From positions 2,428,001-2,492,000 of the forward strand of contig NZ_CP009576.1 in assembly GCF_000763495.1 (NCBI RefSeq): 64,000 bases of DNA, given 5' to 3'. Below the pieces are notes generated by a model, which had not been told where the DNA came from, did no database searches, and saw only the letters and a program-made list of their open reading frames with translations. This DNA comes from Listeria ivanovii subsp. londoniensis. Its GTDB lineage: Bacteria > Bacillota > Bacilli > Lactobacillales > Listeriaceae. Shown one piece after another: positions 16,571-24,106 of this stretch. Within the stretch, counting starts at the first letter, position 1; each line of letters opens with the position of its first letter. The translations under genes were made by a program, and so were the position numbers.

Positions 16571-17242
16571 TTACAAGACATCCATATTTTTGATCACCCA
16601 GGGTTTATGACTATCATCTAAAATTTCTTCTTTGCGTAATTTTAAAACGATAATGTTGGTGTACTCTCGTGTTGTGTTAGCATATTGCGCCAAAATAGAG
16701 TTATTAATCTCTTCTGGTAAAATATATTCTCTCTCTTTCGTTACGCGTCCCATATATAAACCGATCTCTTTTAGGCAAGCTCGAATACGTGCTTCTTTCT
16801 TCATAAAAGTACGCTTACTTGCTTTAAAATAAACTTTTCTTGTATAGAGCAAATTAGACAATAAATAGATTGCTTTTTGGTTCGACTCATCTAAAGTCTT
16901 TTCCACAAAACCAGGATCTAACACCCAACACTTTACTTCGGTCAAAGTACGTAAACTGGAGTCTTCAGGTTCTTCTTTAATGATTGGCACTAAATTAACA
17001 GCTACTTCATCCCCAACAAAACAAATAATCCCTGAATCACCTTGGTCATTTTGAAGACAATAGGCAAAATAACCACTTTCTACTAGATAAATTTTGAAGT
17101 CATTGGAATCATTTAATAGTATTTCTTGGCCTTTTGATAACGTTTCTTGATAACAATATTTATAAAAATCTTCCTTTTTCTTAAGTAGTTGTAGCAATGA
17201 TTTTGTTGTTGCTTCTTTGAAAATTTCTTCATCTGAATACAT
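16571..17242 (-). CDS. Crp/Fnr-family regulator (second of two)
   Basis: 223 residues. It has the same layout as its neighbour: a beta-roll sensor (ILLNDSNDFKIYLVESGYFAYCL), a connecting helix, and a helix-turn-helix (PEEINNSILAQYANTTREYTNIIVLKLRKEEIL). Sequence similarity to the neighbour is modest, so this is an old duplication or two separate family members. A 239-bp gap separates them, so they are probably not cotranscribed. Targets unknown. Confidence 0.78.
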   Translation of the reverse strand: MYSDEEIFKEATTKSLLQLLKKKEDFYKYCYQETLSKGQEILLNDSNDFKIYLVESGYFAYCLQNDQGDSGIICFVGDEVAVNLVPIIKEEPEDSSLRTLTEVKCWVLDPGFVEKTLDESNQKAIYLLSNLLYTRKVYFKASKRTFMKKEARIRACLKEIGLYMGRVTKEREYILPEEINNSILAQYANTTREYTNIIVLKLRKEEILDDSHKPWVIKNMDVL

Positions 17243-17267
17243 TTTCTAACATCCTCTCATTTGTTTA

Positions 17268-17302
17268 CAAAAAAATGCAGAAATATTGATTTCTGCATTT
17301 TA
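17268..17302 (-). terminator. Terminator of the hydrolase gene
   Basis: AAATGCAGAAA and TTTCTGCATTT form an 11-bp stem followed by a T-run on the minus strand; it includes the stop codon. Confidence 0.8.
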
Positions 17303-17917
17303 ATTAAAATAGGGGTTCGTTGCTTTTTCATGGCCAATTGTTGTCATCTCTCCGTGACCAGAATATGCTCTCAAGTCATCTGGAAGAATAAATAATTCTG
17401 TTGTAATACTATTAATCAATGTATCAAAATCACCAGTATATAAGTCCGTACGTCCAATACTACCTTTAAATAGTGCATCGCCAACAATGACAAAGTCGTC
17501 AAAAATAAAGCTTAAACTTCCAACAGAATGTCCAGGTGTCGGTACAACTTTAAAATGAAAACCTTCGATATTATATTCTCCTAGCTTAAATTCATGTTCT
17601 GCAGGATTAGCAACGATTGGTGTTTCTGCAATATGCGCCGATAGATTTAGTGCCGGGTTTATAAGCCACTCTTGTTCTTTCGGGCTAACATAAACCGGAA
17701 TTGAATAAGCTTTCCGAATTTCTTCCAAAGCTCCAATATGGTCATAGTGACAATGCGTCAATAAAACCGCTATCGGCGTCACTTGAAGTTCAGCAATTAC
17801 TGCTTTGATTTTACTAGCTTCTGCTCCTGGATCAACAATGAGCGCTAAGTTATCTTGATAAATAATATAACAATTTTCTTGAATTATTCCAGTCATGATT
17901 CGTTTGATTTTTGTCAT
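17300..17917 (-). CDS. Metallo-beta-lactamase-fold hydrolase (glyoxalase II-like)
   Basis: 205 residues from the ATG at 17917, preceded by GAAGGTGG; an in-frame start 21 bp upstream lies within that site. THCHYDHIG is the HxHxDH metal motif, VPTPGHSVGSLSF and VGDALFKGSIGRTDL the following ligands, and SGHGEMTTIGHEK the last. This is the YqgX/GloB2-like subgroup of thioester hydrolases. A glyoxalase I-type gene lies divergently next door, so a role in methylglyoxal or thioester detoxification is possible but not shown. Confidence 0.82.
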   Translation of the reverse strand: MTKIKRIMTGIIQENCYIIYQDNLALIVDPGAEASKIKAVIAELQVTPIAVLLTHCHYDHIGALEEIRKAYSIPVYVSPKEQEWLINPALNLSAHIAETPIVANPAEHEFKLGEYNIEGFHFKVVPTPGHSVGSLSFIFDDFVIVGDALFKGSIGRTDLYTGDFDTLINSITTELFILPDDLRAYSGHGEMTTIGHEKATNPYFN

Positions 17918-17979
17918 TATACTTCCACCTTCCTGCACATTTTCATTATACCGAAAATCCCACTCTACTTCAATATTCC

Positions 17980-18007
17980 TTGTTTGTAATCATTTATAAG
18001 ATATAAT
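17980..18007 (+). promoter_or_regulatory. Promoter of the glyoxalase-like gene
   Basis: TTGTTT, 16 bp, perfect TATAAT (18002-18007); about 36 nt ahead of the ATG. Confidence 0.6.
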
Positions 18008-18043
18008 ACAATGGATGTAGATGTTTAAAAGGAGGAATAAACC

Positions 18044-18433
18044 ATGACAGCAAAAATGCTACATACCTGTATTCGAGTGAAAGATTTGACTGAATCGATT
18101 ACTTTTTATGAGAATGCTTTGGGTTTAAAAGAAGTTCGGCGTAAAGATTTTCCGGATTTTGAATTCACACTAGTATATATGGCTTTTGAAGAGGGTGGCT
18201 TTGAATTAGAACTAACGTATAATTATGACCAAATAGAGGCTTACGATTTAGGTAATGGTTATGGACATTTAGCTGTTGGTGTTCCTGATGTCCGTGCCTT
18301 ACTAAAAGAACATCAAGTTGCTGGCTATACTGTGACTGACTTAAAAGGACTTCCAGGTGAAGAGCCGTTTTATTACTTCCTAACTGACCCAGATGGTTAT
18401 AAAACAGAGATTATTCAAGATGGCGCATTATAG
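18044..18433 (+). CDS. Glyoxalase I / VOC-superfamily protein (lactoylglutathione lyase-like)
   Basis: 129 residues, AAAGGAGGAAT before the ATG. It shows the paired beta-alpha-beta-beta-beta modules of the VOC fold: LHTCIRVKDLTESITFYENALGLKEV, ELELTYN, GHLAVGVPDV, and FYYFLTDPDGYKTEIIQ. Metal-ligand candidates are H of LHTCIRV, E of ELELTYN, H of YGHLAVG and E of KTEIIQ, matching GloA (H/E/H/E). GloA isomerises the hemithioacetal of methylglyoxal; the thiol cofactor in this organism is not known from the sequence. Confidence 0.85.
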   Translation: MTAKMLHTCIRVKDLTESITFYENALGLKEVRRKDFPDFEFTLVYMAFEEGGFELELTYNYDQIEAYDLGNGYGHLAVGVPDVRALLKEHQVAGYTVTDLKGLPGEEPFYYFLTDPDGYKTEIIQDGAL

Positions 18434-18448
18434 AACTGGAGACTTTCC

Positions 18449-18607
18449 ATGGTAAAATATTTGATGATTATTTTGATTGCACTTGCAATTAACGGTATTA
18501 GCTTTCTTTTTGATAATGATATTGCTAATCTCATTGCTGTTATTATCACCGCATTATTACTTGTATACTTAATGCTCGATTTAACCAAAATGTATCGACG
18601 TAAATAG
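18449..18607 (+). CDS. Small membrane protein (52 aa), unknown
   Basis: It starts 15 bp after the glyoxalase-like gene (ACTGGAG upstream of the ATG) and ends just before a terminator. The 52 residues form two hydrophobic helices (about 4-20 and 27-45) and a basic C-terminus (KMYRRK). Probably cotranscribed with the gene before it. Family not recognised. Confidence 0.65.
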   Translation: MVKYLMIILIALAINGISFLFDNDIANLIAVIITALLLVYLMLDLTKMYRRK

Positions 18608-18608
18608 T

Positions 18609-18650
18609 AAAAGCCAGAAAATCAGCGAAAATGATTTTCTGGCTTTTATT
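18609..18650. terminator. Bidirectional terminator
   Basis: A 16-bp stem AAAAGCCAGAAAATCA / TGATTTTCTGGCTTTT between convergent genes. Confidence 0.9.
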
Positions 18651-19580
18651 TTATTGAATAACTAAATTACTTGCAACTTGCTCGGATTCTTTCATCAAGC
18701 TTTCGATGATATTTTTAGTGGAGCGAATCTCTGTTAACATCCCGCAAATTTGGCCTGCCATAACAGAGCCATTTTCGACATCCCCTTCATGAACTGCTTT
18801 TCTAAGGGATCCCAGTGTTAATTCTTCTAGTTGATCTCGAGAAGCATTTTCATTTTCTAACTCGACATATTTTTTAATCATCGGGTTTTTTATACTTCTA
18901 ACTGGTGCGCCATTTCGTCGTCCTGTCACAGTTGTATCTGTATCACTTGCATCAAGAACAGCTTGTTTAAAGCTAGCTGGCACAGGGCATTCCTCTGCCA
19001 CAAGGAAAAGCGTACCAATTTGCACACCACTAGCTCCAAGCGCATAAACAGCTGCCATTCCGTGACCATCAGCTATTCCACCTGCTGCAATTACAGGGAT
19101 ATTTACTGCAGCAACAACTTGACGGACCAATGCCATCGTAGTTGTTTCACCCACATGCCCACCAGCTTCTGTCCCTTCTGCCACCACGGCATCAACGCCA
19201 ATTTCTTCCATTTTTTTCGCAATTTTCACTGATGGAATTACAGCAATCACTTTGATTCCTGCTGCCTTTAGTTTTCCCATAAATGGTTTCGGTGTTCCGG
19301 CACCAGTTGTAACAACACGAACTTCCTCTTCAATAATCACATCGACAAGCTCAGGGCAATTAGGCATCATTAGCATAATATTTACTGCAAATGGATTCGC
19401 TGTTTTTTCTTTGCAAAGTTGAATTTGTTCGCGTAAAGCATCTGCTGTCATCCCACCTGACGCAATAATTCCTAGACCTCCTGCATTTGATACCGAGGAA
19501 GCTAATTCATAAGTTGCTATTTGAGCCATTGCCCCCTGTAAAATTGGATACTTGATTCCTAACATTTTTGTTAAACTCAT
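18651..19580 (-). CDS. Nitronate monooxygenase / FabK-like FMN oxidoreductase
   Basis: 309 residues. KYPILQGAMAQIATYELASSVSNAGGLGIIASGGM is the start of the FMN-binding TIM barrel shared by 2-nitropropane dioxygenase and enoyl-ACP reductase II (FabK); DAVVAEGTEAGGHVG and VIAAGGIADG form the phosphate-binding part. Length and the EGTEAGGHVG motif fit FabK well. It is the last gene of the sigma-54-controlled operon, after a CoA-transferase and an MFS carrier, so a role on an acyl-type substrate rather than bulk fatty-acid synthesis is plausible. Confidence 0.78.
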   Translation of the reverse strand: MSLTKMLGIKYPILQGAMAQIATYELASSVSNAGGLGIIASGGMTADALREQIQLCKEKTANPFAVNIMLMMPNCPELVDVIIEEEVRVVTTGAGTPKPFMGKLKAAGIKVIAVIPSVKIAKKMEEIGVDAVVAEGTEAGGHVGETTTMALVRQVVAAVNIPVIAAGGIADGHGMAAVYALGASGVQIGTLFLVAEECPVPASFKQAVLDASDTDTTVTGRRNGAPVRSIKNPMIKKYVELENENASRDQLEELTLGSLRKAVHEGDVENGSVMAGQICGMLTEIRSTKNIIESLMKESEQVASNLVIQ

Positions 19581-19602
19581 TTTATTTTTCCCCTCTCTGA
19601 TT

Positions 19603-20826
19603 TTATGCTAATTCCTTCGCAGGTTGTTTTTTCTCACGTAACTTATAAACAATATTAATACATAACCCTACTGCGGCCAGTGCAATCGCAATATAGAAAG
19701 CTTGTGTAAAATCGCCTCCGTTCTGCCCAGCAATTTGTGCTGCCATTTTCGGTGCAAAGAATGCTGCTGTGGAATAACCAATGAATACTATTCCATAATT
19801 GACACCTTGATTTTTGGGACCATAGTTTTCCATAACAATGGACGGGAAAACACCCATAGTTCCGCCAAAGCATAAACCAAGACCGATAATACCGATAACA
19901 AACCCTGCTACTGATTGAAGCGTAGCAAGTGCTAATAAAGATAGCGCGATGACTGTATAAATAATCATTAACGTGTTAGATCTTCCTAAACGGTCTGATA
20001 CAGCGCCCCAAACAACTCGCCCCAAACAGTTGCTTAGTGAATAAATACTTACGTAAGCTGCAGCCGATGCCGCTGTTAAACCAAACATATTTTGACCAAT
20101 TAAAGAAGCATTAGAAGCAATCATCAGTCCTGAAAATGCTCCAATACCAAGCATTAAAAGAATTAAATAGAAAGTCACGGTTCGAATCATTCCGGTCCAA
20201 GGTACATTGATCATGCCGGCATTATTTCCCGCTGGAGCTGACCAACCTTTTGGCGCATAGCCAGCTGGAGCAACTCGGATAAGAAAACTACAAACTATTA
20301 CAACCGCGATATAAACCGCACCCATGATTTTAAAAGCGGTCATGACACTATATGTTTCAATTAAATGATTCGCAATTGGCGCTGCAATAATCGTTGCTCC
20401 ACCCATGCCTGCTGTGATAAGGCCAGATGCAAGACCACGTTTATCCGGGAAAAGACGAATCGTATTACTAAGACATCCCGAGTAAGCAAAGCCTTGTCCA
20501 AGTCCAGCTAAGACGCCGTATGATAAATACAGCATAGTGGTGGATGTCGCAAATCCAGTTAGAGCAAATCCAAGACCAAATAGTATTCCACCTATCAAAA
20601 TAGCCCATTTCGCCTTTCCTTTATCAGTTAAAACCCCGCCCAAAATGGTTGGGATTGGGCCAATCGCCGCATTAATAGTAAATGCCATCATTACTTGTGG
20701 AATGGTCCAACCATGAGCGGCACTAAGCGGTCCAGCAAAAACACTAAACGCATAAACCGCACCTGTACAAAGAAGCACCCCTACAGAACCAATCAAAACT
20801 CCCCAACGATTTATTTCCTTTGTCAT
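19603..20826 (-). CDS. MFS transporter, oxalate/formate-antiporter-like
   Basis: 407 residues from the ATG at 20826, which overlaps the CoA-transferase stop (ATGA) and follows GAGGGGGAG. Twelve hydrophobic segments are seen, with the loop ILGGVLTDKGKAKW (MFS motif A region) between helices 2 and 3 and VWGAVSDRLGRSN in the matching place of the second half. This pattern is common in the OFA (oxalate:formate antiporter) branch, which carries small carboxylates. The operon suggests an organic acid activated by the CoA-transferase as cargo. Confidence 0.82.
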   Translation of the reverse strand: MTKEINRWGVLIGSVGVLLCTGAVYAFSVFAGPLSAAHGWTIPQVMMAFTINAAIGPIPTILGGVLTDKGKAKWAILIGGILFGLGFALTGFATSTTMLYLSYGVLAGLGQGFAYSGCLSNTIRLFPDKRGLASGLITAGMGGATIIAAPIANHLIETYSVMTAFKIMGAVYIAVVIVCSFLIRVAPAGYAPKGWSAPAGNNAGMINVPWTGMIRTVTFYLILLMLGIGAFSGLMIASNASLIGQNMFGLTAASAAAYVSIYSLSNCLGRVVWGAVSDRLGRSNTLMIIYTVIALSLLALATLQSVAGFVIGIIGLGLCFGGTMGVFPSIVMENYGPKNQGVNYGIVFIGYSTAAFFAPKMAAQIAGQNGGDFTQAFYIAIALAAVGLCINIVYKLREKKQPAKELA

Positions 20827-22415
20827 ACTTTTACTCCCCCTCTTGTTTGTTTTTCGATAATGGTTTTTAAACCGCCCCATTTTTCACTAAAAATGCCACT
20901 ATCCATTATTTTCAAGTCACTCGCGATAGTTGGTTCAAAATCCATTTGTCCAAGCACATCTTTTTCTAAGTCAATGCCAGGTGCAATTTCAGTGAGAATC
21001 ATTTTACCATTTTCTAAACGGAATACTGCTCTTTCGGTGACATACAGTATTGTTTGATCAGTTGTAGATGCATATTCGCCGCTAAATGTGATTTGTTGAA
21101 CTTTTTTGATAAACTTTTTAGCCTTTCCTTCTTGTAAAATCTCCAGTTTTCCGTCACTGACGCGTGTCTTTAGGCCACCAGCCGTAAATGTCCCAGCAAA
21201 AATTAGTTTCTTCGCTGATTGAGATATATTAATGAAACCACCGCATCCAGCTACCCTCGTGCCAAATTTACTTACATTAACATTTCCAGCTTCGTCTGTT
21301 TGTGCTAAACCAAGAACGGATAAATCAAGCCCGCCACCATCATAAAAATCAAATTGGGAGTGATGATCAACAATCGCCTCACTATTGTAGGCATGTCCAA
21401 AATCTGCTAAACCGGCTGGAACACCACCAACTGAGCCGGCTTCTGTTGTGAGAATTAATTGATCACTAACGCCCTCTTCTGCTGCTACAGTGGAAACATT
21501 AACTGGAATTCCAACACCTAAATTAAGAATTGTTTGAGGCTCAAGTTCTGCAGCTGAACGCCTAGCAATGACTTTACGATCGTCTAATTCAAGTGATTCG
21601 ATATCTCCAAGCGGAACTTGAATATGTCCTGAAAACGCCGGATTATATTGTGTGTTTTCTGTTTGGAAATGATTTTCTGGGTCTGAAATGATGATATGAT
21701 CAACTAAAATCCCTGGAACTCTAACATCTTTTGGATTTAATGAACCTTTTTTAGCCACAGATTCGACTTGCGCAATAACAATTCCACCAGAATTACGAAC
21801 TGCTTGGGCAATAGGTAACACTTCCATATGTAGTCCCTCTTTTTCTAATGTAAGATTTCCAAATTCATCCGCAACTGTCCCGCGGATAAGTGCGACTTGA
21901 ATAGGAAAACTTGGATAAAATAACCATTCTTCTCCGTGAATAGTAAGTAGCTCAACTAAATCATCTGTAGAACTTGCTGACATCTTTGCGCCTTCAATTC
22001 GAGGGTCAACAAATGTCCCCATTCCGATTTTTGTAATAACACCTGGCCGTTTTGCTGCAATTTCGCGGTAAAGTTGGGTGATAACACCTTGAGGTAAATT
22101 GTAAGCCTCACATTTATCTTCCTCAATTAATTTTGCCATTTTGGGAGAAGCAATAGCAATGCCACCAATCCAACGTTTAATTAAACCAGCATGCCCCCAA
22201 TGACTCATTCCTTTTTCCCGGCGATCTCCTAACGCACTGGCATGCATTACGGTTAAATTCCGTGGTTCCCCCCTCTCTAAAAACCGCTTTTCTACTGCAA
22301 TAGCCATTTCTTCATTGACGCAAGATAAACCAAAACCGCTGAGTGCAACTGTATCTCCATCTTTAATCAATTTTGCTGCTTCACTTGCTTTGATAACTTT
22401 TGACAAATTCTCCAC
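20823..22415 (-). CDS. Acetate/propionate-type CoA-transferase
   Basis: 530 residues, with both halves of a family I CoA-transferase fused as in YdiF and propionate CoA-transferase. The first half has GDTVALSGFGLSCVNEEMAIAVEKRF; the second has NLGVGIPVNVSTVAAEEG and LTTEAGSVGGVPAG, whose Glu is the expected thioester nucleophile. It moves CoA between a short acyl-CoA and an organic acid. First gene of the operon, about 55 bp behind a clear sigma-54 promoter. The physiological acid is unknown. Confidence 0.87.
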   Translation of the reverse strand: MENLSKVIKASEAAKLIKDGDTVALSGFGLSCVNEEMAIAVEKRFLERGEPRNLTVMHASALGDRREKGMSHWGHAGLIKRWIGGIAIASPKMAKLIEEDKCEAYNLPQGVITQLYREIAAKRPGVITKIGMGTFVDPRIEGAKMSASSTDDLVELLTIHGEEWLFYPSFPIQVALIRGTVADEFGNLTLEKEGLHMEVLPIAQAVRNSGGIVIAQVESVAKKGSLNPKDVRVPGILVDHIIISDPENHFQTENTQYNPAFSGHIQVPLGDIESLELDDRKVIARRSAAELEPQTILNLGVGIPVNVSTVAAEEGVSDQLILTTEAGSVGGVPAGLADFGHAYNSEAIVDHHSQFDFYDGGGLDLSVLGLAQTDEAGNVNVSKFGTRVAGCGGFINISQSAKKLIFAGTFTAGGLKTRVSDGKLEILQEGKAKKFIKKVQQITFSGEYASTTDQTILYVTERAVFRLENGKMILTEIAPGIDLEKDVLGQMDFEPTIASDLKIMDSGIFSEKWGGLKTIIEKQTRGGVKV

Positions 22416-22469
22416 TCCTCATTGTTCAATTATTCACATATATTTGTAATGATACACATTTTCTTATAA

Positions 22470-22485
22470 AGCAACTTTCATGCCA
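22470..22485 (-). promoter_or_regulatory. Sigma-54 (RpoN) promoter of the CoA-transferase operon
   Basis: TGGCATG-AAAG-TTGCT on the minus strand fits TGGCACG-N4-TTGCW at all key bases, including the GG of -24 and the GC of -12. It lies 55 bp before the CoA-transferase start and downstream of the gene for a sigma-54 activator. Confidence 0.88.
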
Positions 22486-22533
22486 AAATGAAAAATGGGT
22501 ATTTAGCAGCATTTTGATTCATTAAATTTTTTC

Positions 22534-22547
22534 GTTGTCGCAAAAAA
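22534..22547 (-). promoter_or_regulatory. Putative enhancer (UAS) for the sigma-54 activator
   Basis: TTTTTTGCGACAAC on the minus strand (GTTGTCGCAAAAAA on plus), about 75-90 nt upstream of the predicted sigma-54 transcription start. The same 14 bp occurs at 24093-24106, just upstream of the activator's own promoter. It sits in a wider T-tract/A-tract near-palindrome. Confidence 0.6.
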
Positions 22548-22597
22548 GAGACGTTTTTTCATCCTCCAGTTAAATAGACCGTCGTAAAAACGCAACA

Positions 22598-22630
22598 AAA
22601 AACCTAATCCTTTTTGCAGATTAGGTTTTC
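22598..22630 (-). terminator. Terminator of the activator gene
   Basis: AAACCTAATC and GATTAGGTTT pair around a short loop with a following T-run on the minus strand; the stem contains the stop codon. Confidence 0.8.
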
Positions 22631-24001
22631 TTCTTCATTTATAACTTTAAGTTTCCGGTATAAGACGGAACGGTGAATACCTAGCGCATGGGCCGCTTTC
22701 GTCACATTTCCATCACTTTCTTCCAACACTCGCATAATAAAATGTTTTTCTACATCTTGCAAATAATCTTTTAAATAGAGCGACTCTTTCTTCGCTTGCT
22801 CTTTAAAATGCAAATCAAGTGCAAAGTCATCTGTCGCCTGTACTTCTACTTCTTTTGCACCTGACATAACCACTAATCGTTCGATTTGATTCCTAAGTTC
22901 GCGAACATTTCCAGGCCATCCATAAGAAAGTAACTCTTTTGTTTTATCGCCGCTAAGTTGAAAATCTTTTTGATATTTTTGATTAAATTTTTGGATAAAC
23001 TGGCGTGCAAGTCCGATAATGTCTTGAGGTCTTTCTCTGAGTGCCGGGATATGAACAGGAACAACATTAATCCGGTAATATAAATCTCGCCTGAAAGTTC
23101 CATTTTCCACCATTTCACCAAGATTACGATTTGTTGCTGAAATAAGCCGAAAACGACGCTTGGTTTCTATGGTTGAGCCGAGTCTTCTTACTTCGCCCGT
23201 TTCAAGCACTCGAAGCATCTTAGCTTGAAGTTCTAAAGGCATTTCCGAAATTTCATCTAAAAACAATGTACCTCCATCAGCAAGTTCAAGCATTCCTGGC
23301 TTTTCAATATCCGCTCCCGTAAATGATCCTTTTTCGTGACCAAATAATTCCGACTCAAATAGTGCCTTTGGAATAGCTGCGCAGTTAATCGAGATAAAAG
23401 GTCCAGCAGCTTGTTTGCTTTTTTCGTGAATATAGCGTGATAAGACTTCCTTACCAGTACCTGATTCCCCGTACAATAAAACCTTACTATCAAACGGGGC
23501 GATTTGGTTGCAGACACGAACGATTTGCTTCATCGCTACGCTTTCTGCCACCACAACGGTTCCTTCTTGCTCTTTGTAATCCTCTAAAAGAAGCGATTCT
23601 TGATTATCCGAAATCGCCTCACCACGCCAAGTCTTAAAACTATCTGGTTGTGTTTCATCTGACATCGTAACGACTAAATGAACGGTGCCATCTGGATAAA
23701 GAATCGGTGTTGAGGTAGAACGGATACTAAAACCTTTTTTTGTGTTAATTACTTTTGTTTTCTTTTCCTTCGTTCGGATTGCATCTAAAGTGACAGAATC
23801 ATTATAAACTCCATCCTCTACTAAATCTTTCACATTACAACGAAGCAATTCTTCTAAGGACATTCCAACAGTGAGTGCAGTAAACGTATTAGAAATTAAA
23901 ATATTACCTTCTGCATCAGTCACAAAAAGTGTTGTTGGCATATCTTTATTTAATTCACCAAATGACTGTACCCCCAGCAAGTTATCCATTAAGTCAAACA
24001 T
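22604..24001 (-). CDS. Sigma-54-dependent transcriptional activator (PAS-AAA-Fis)
   Basis: 465 residues from the ATG at 24001, which has AAAAGGATGAG upstream; a TTG 54 bp earlier lies inside the promoter region. There is a PAS sensor (about 20-130: TTLFVTDAEGNILISNTF), an AAA+ domain with Walker A GESGTGKE, the sigma-54 contact loop as GSFTGA, and Walker B GGTLFLDE, then a C-terminal Fis-type helix-turn-helix (GNVTKAAHALGIHRSVLYRKLK). It activates RpoN promoters by ATP-driven remodelling. The obvious target is the operon immediately downstream. The PAS ligand is unknown. Confidence 0.9.
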   Translation of the reverse strand: MFDLMDNLLGVQSFGELNKDMPTTLFVTDAEGNILISNTFTALTVGMSLEELLRCNVKDLVEDGVYNDSVTLDAIRTKEKKTKVINTKKGFSIRSTSTPILYPDGTVHLVVTMSDETQPDSFKTWRGEAISDNQESLLLEDYKEQEGTVVVAESVAMKQIVRVCNQIAPFDSKVLLYGESGTGKEVLSRYIHEKSKQAAGPFISINCAAIPKALFESELFGHEKGSFTGADIEKPGMLELADGGTLFLDEISEMPLELQAKMLRVLETGEVRRLGSTIETKRRFRLISATNRNLGEMVENGTFRRDLYYRINVVPVHIPALRERPQDIIGLARQFIQKFNQKYQKDFQLSGDKTKELLSYGWPGNVRELRNQIERLVVMSGAKEVEVQATDDFALDLHFKEQAKKESLYLKDYLQDVEKHFIMRVLEESDGNVTKAAHALGIHRSVLYRKLKVINEEENLICKKD

Positions 24002-24058
24002 TAATAGCTCATCCTTTTGGACTAGTTCCCTAGTTATTTGCTCACCATTACACAATCT

Positions 24059-24067
24059 ATTATAGCA
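24059..24067 (-). promoter_or_regulatory. Extended -10 promoter of the activator gene
   Basis: TGCTATAAT, a perfect extended -10, on the minus strand with no good -35. A copy of the TTTTTTGCGACAAC motif lies about 30-45 bp upstream. Confidence 0.65.
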
Positions 24068-24092
24068 TAACTAGCTTGTTAGCAGTACTCGT

Positions 24093-24106
24093 TTTTTTGC
24101 GACAAC
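24093..24106 (+). promoter_or_regulatory. Second copy of the TTTTTTGCGACAAC motif
   Basis: Identical over 14 bp to 22534-22547, in the opposite orientation, abutting the -35 region of the activator's promoter. This suggests autoregulation. Confidence 0.5.
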
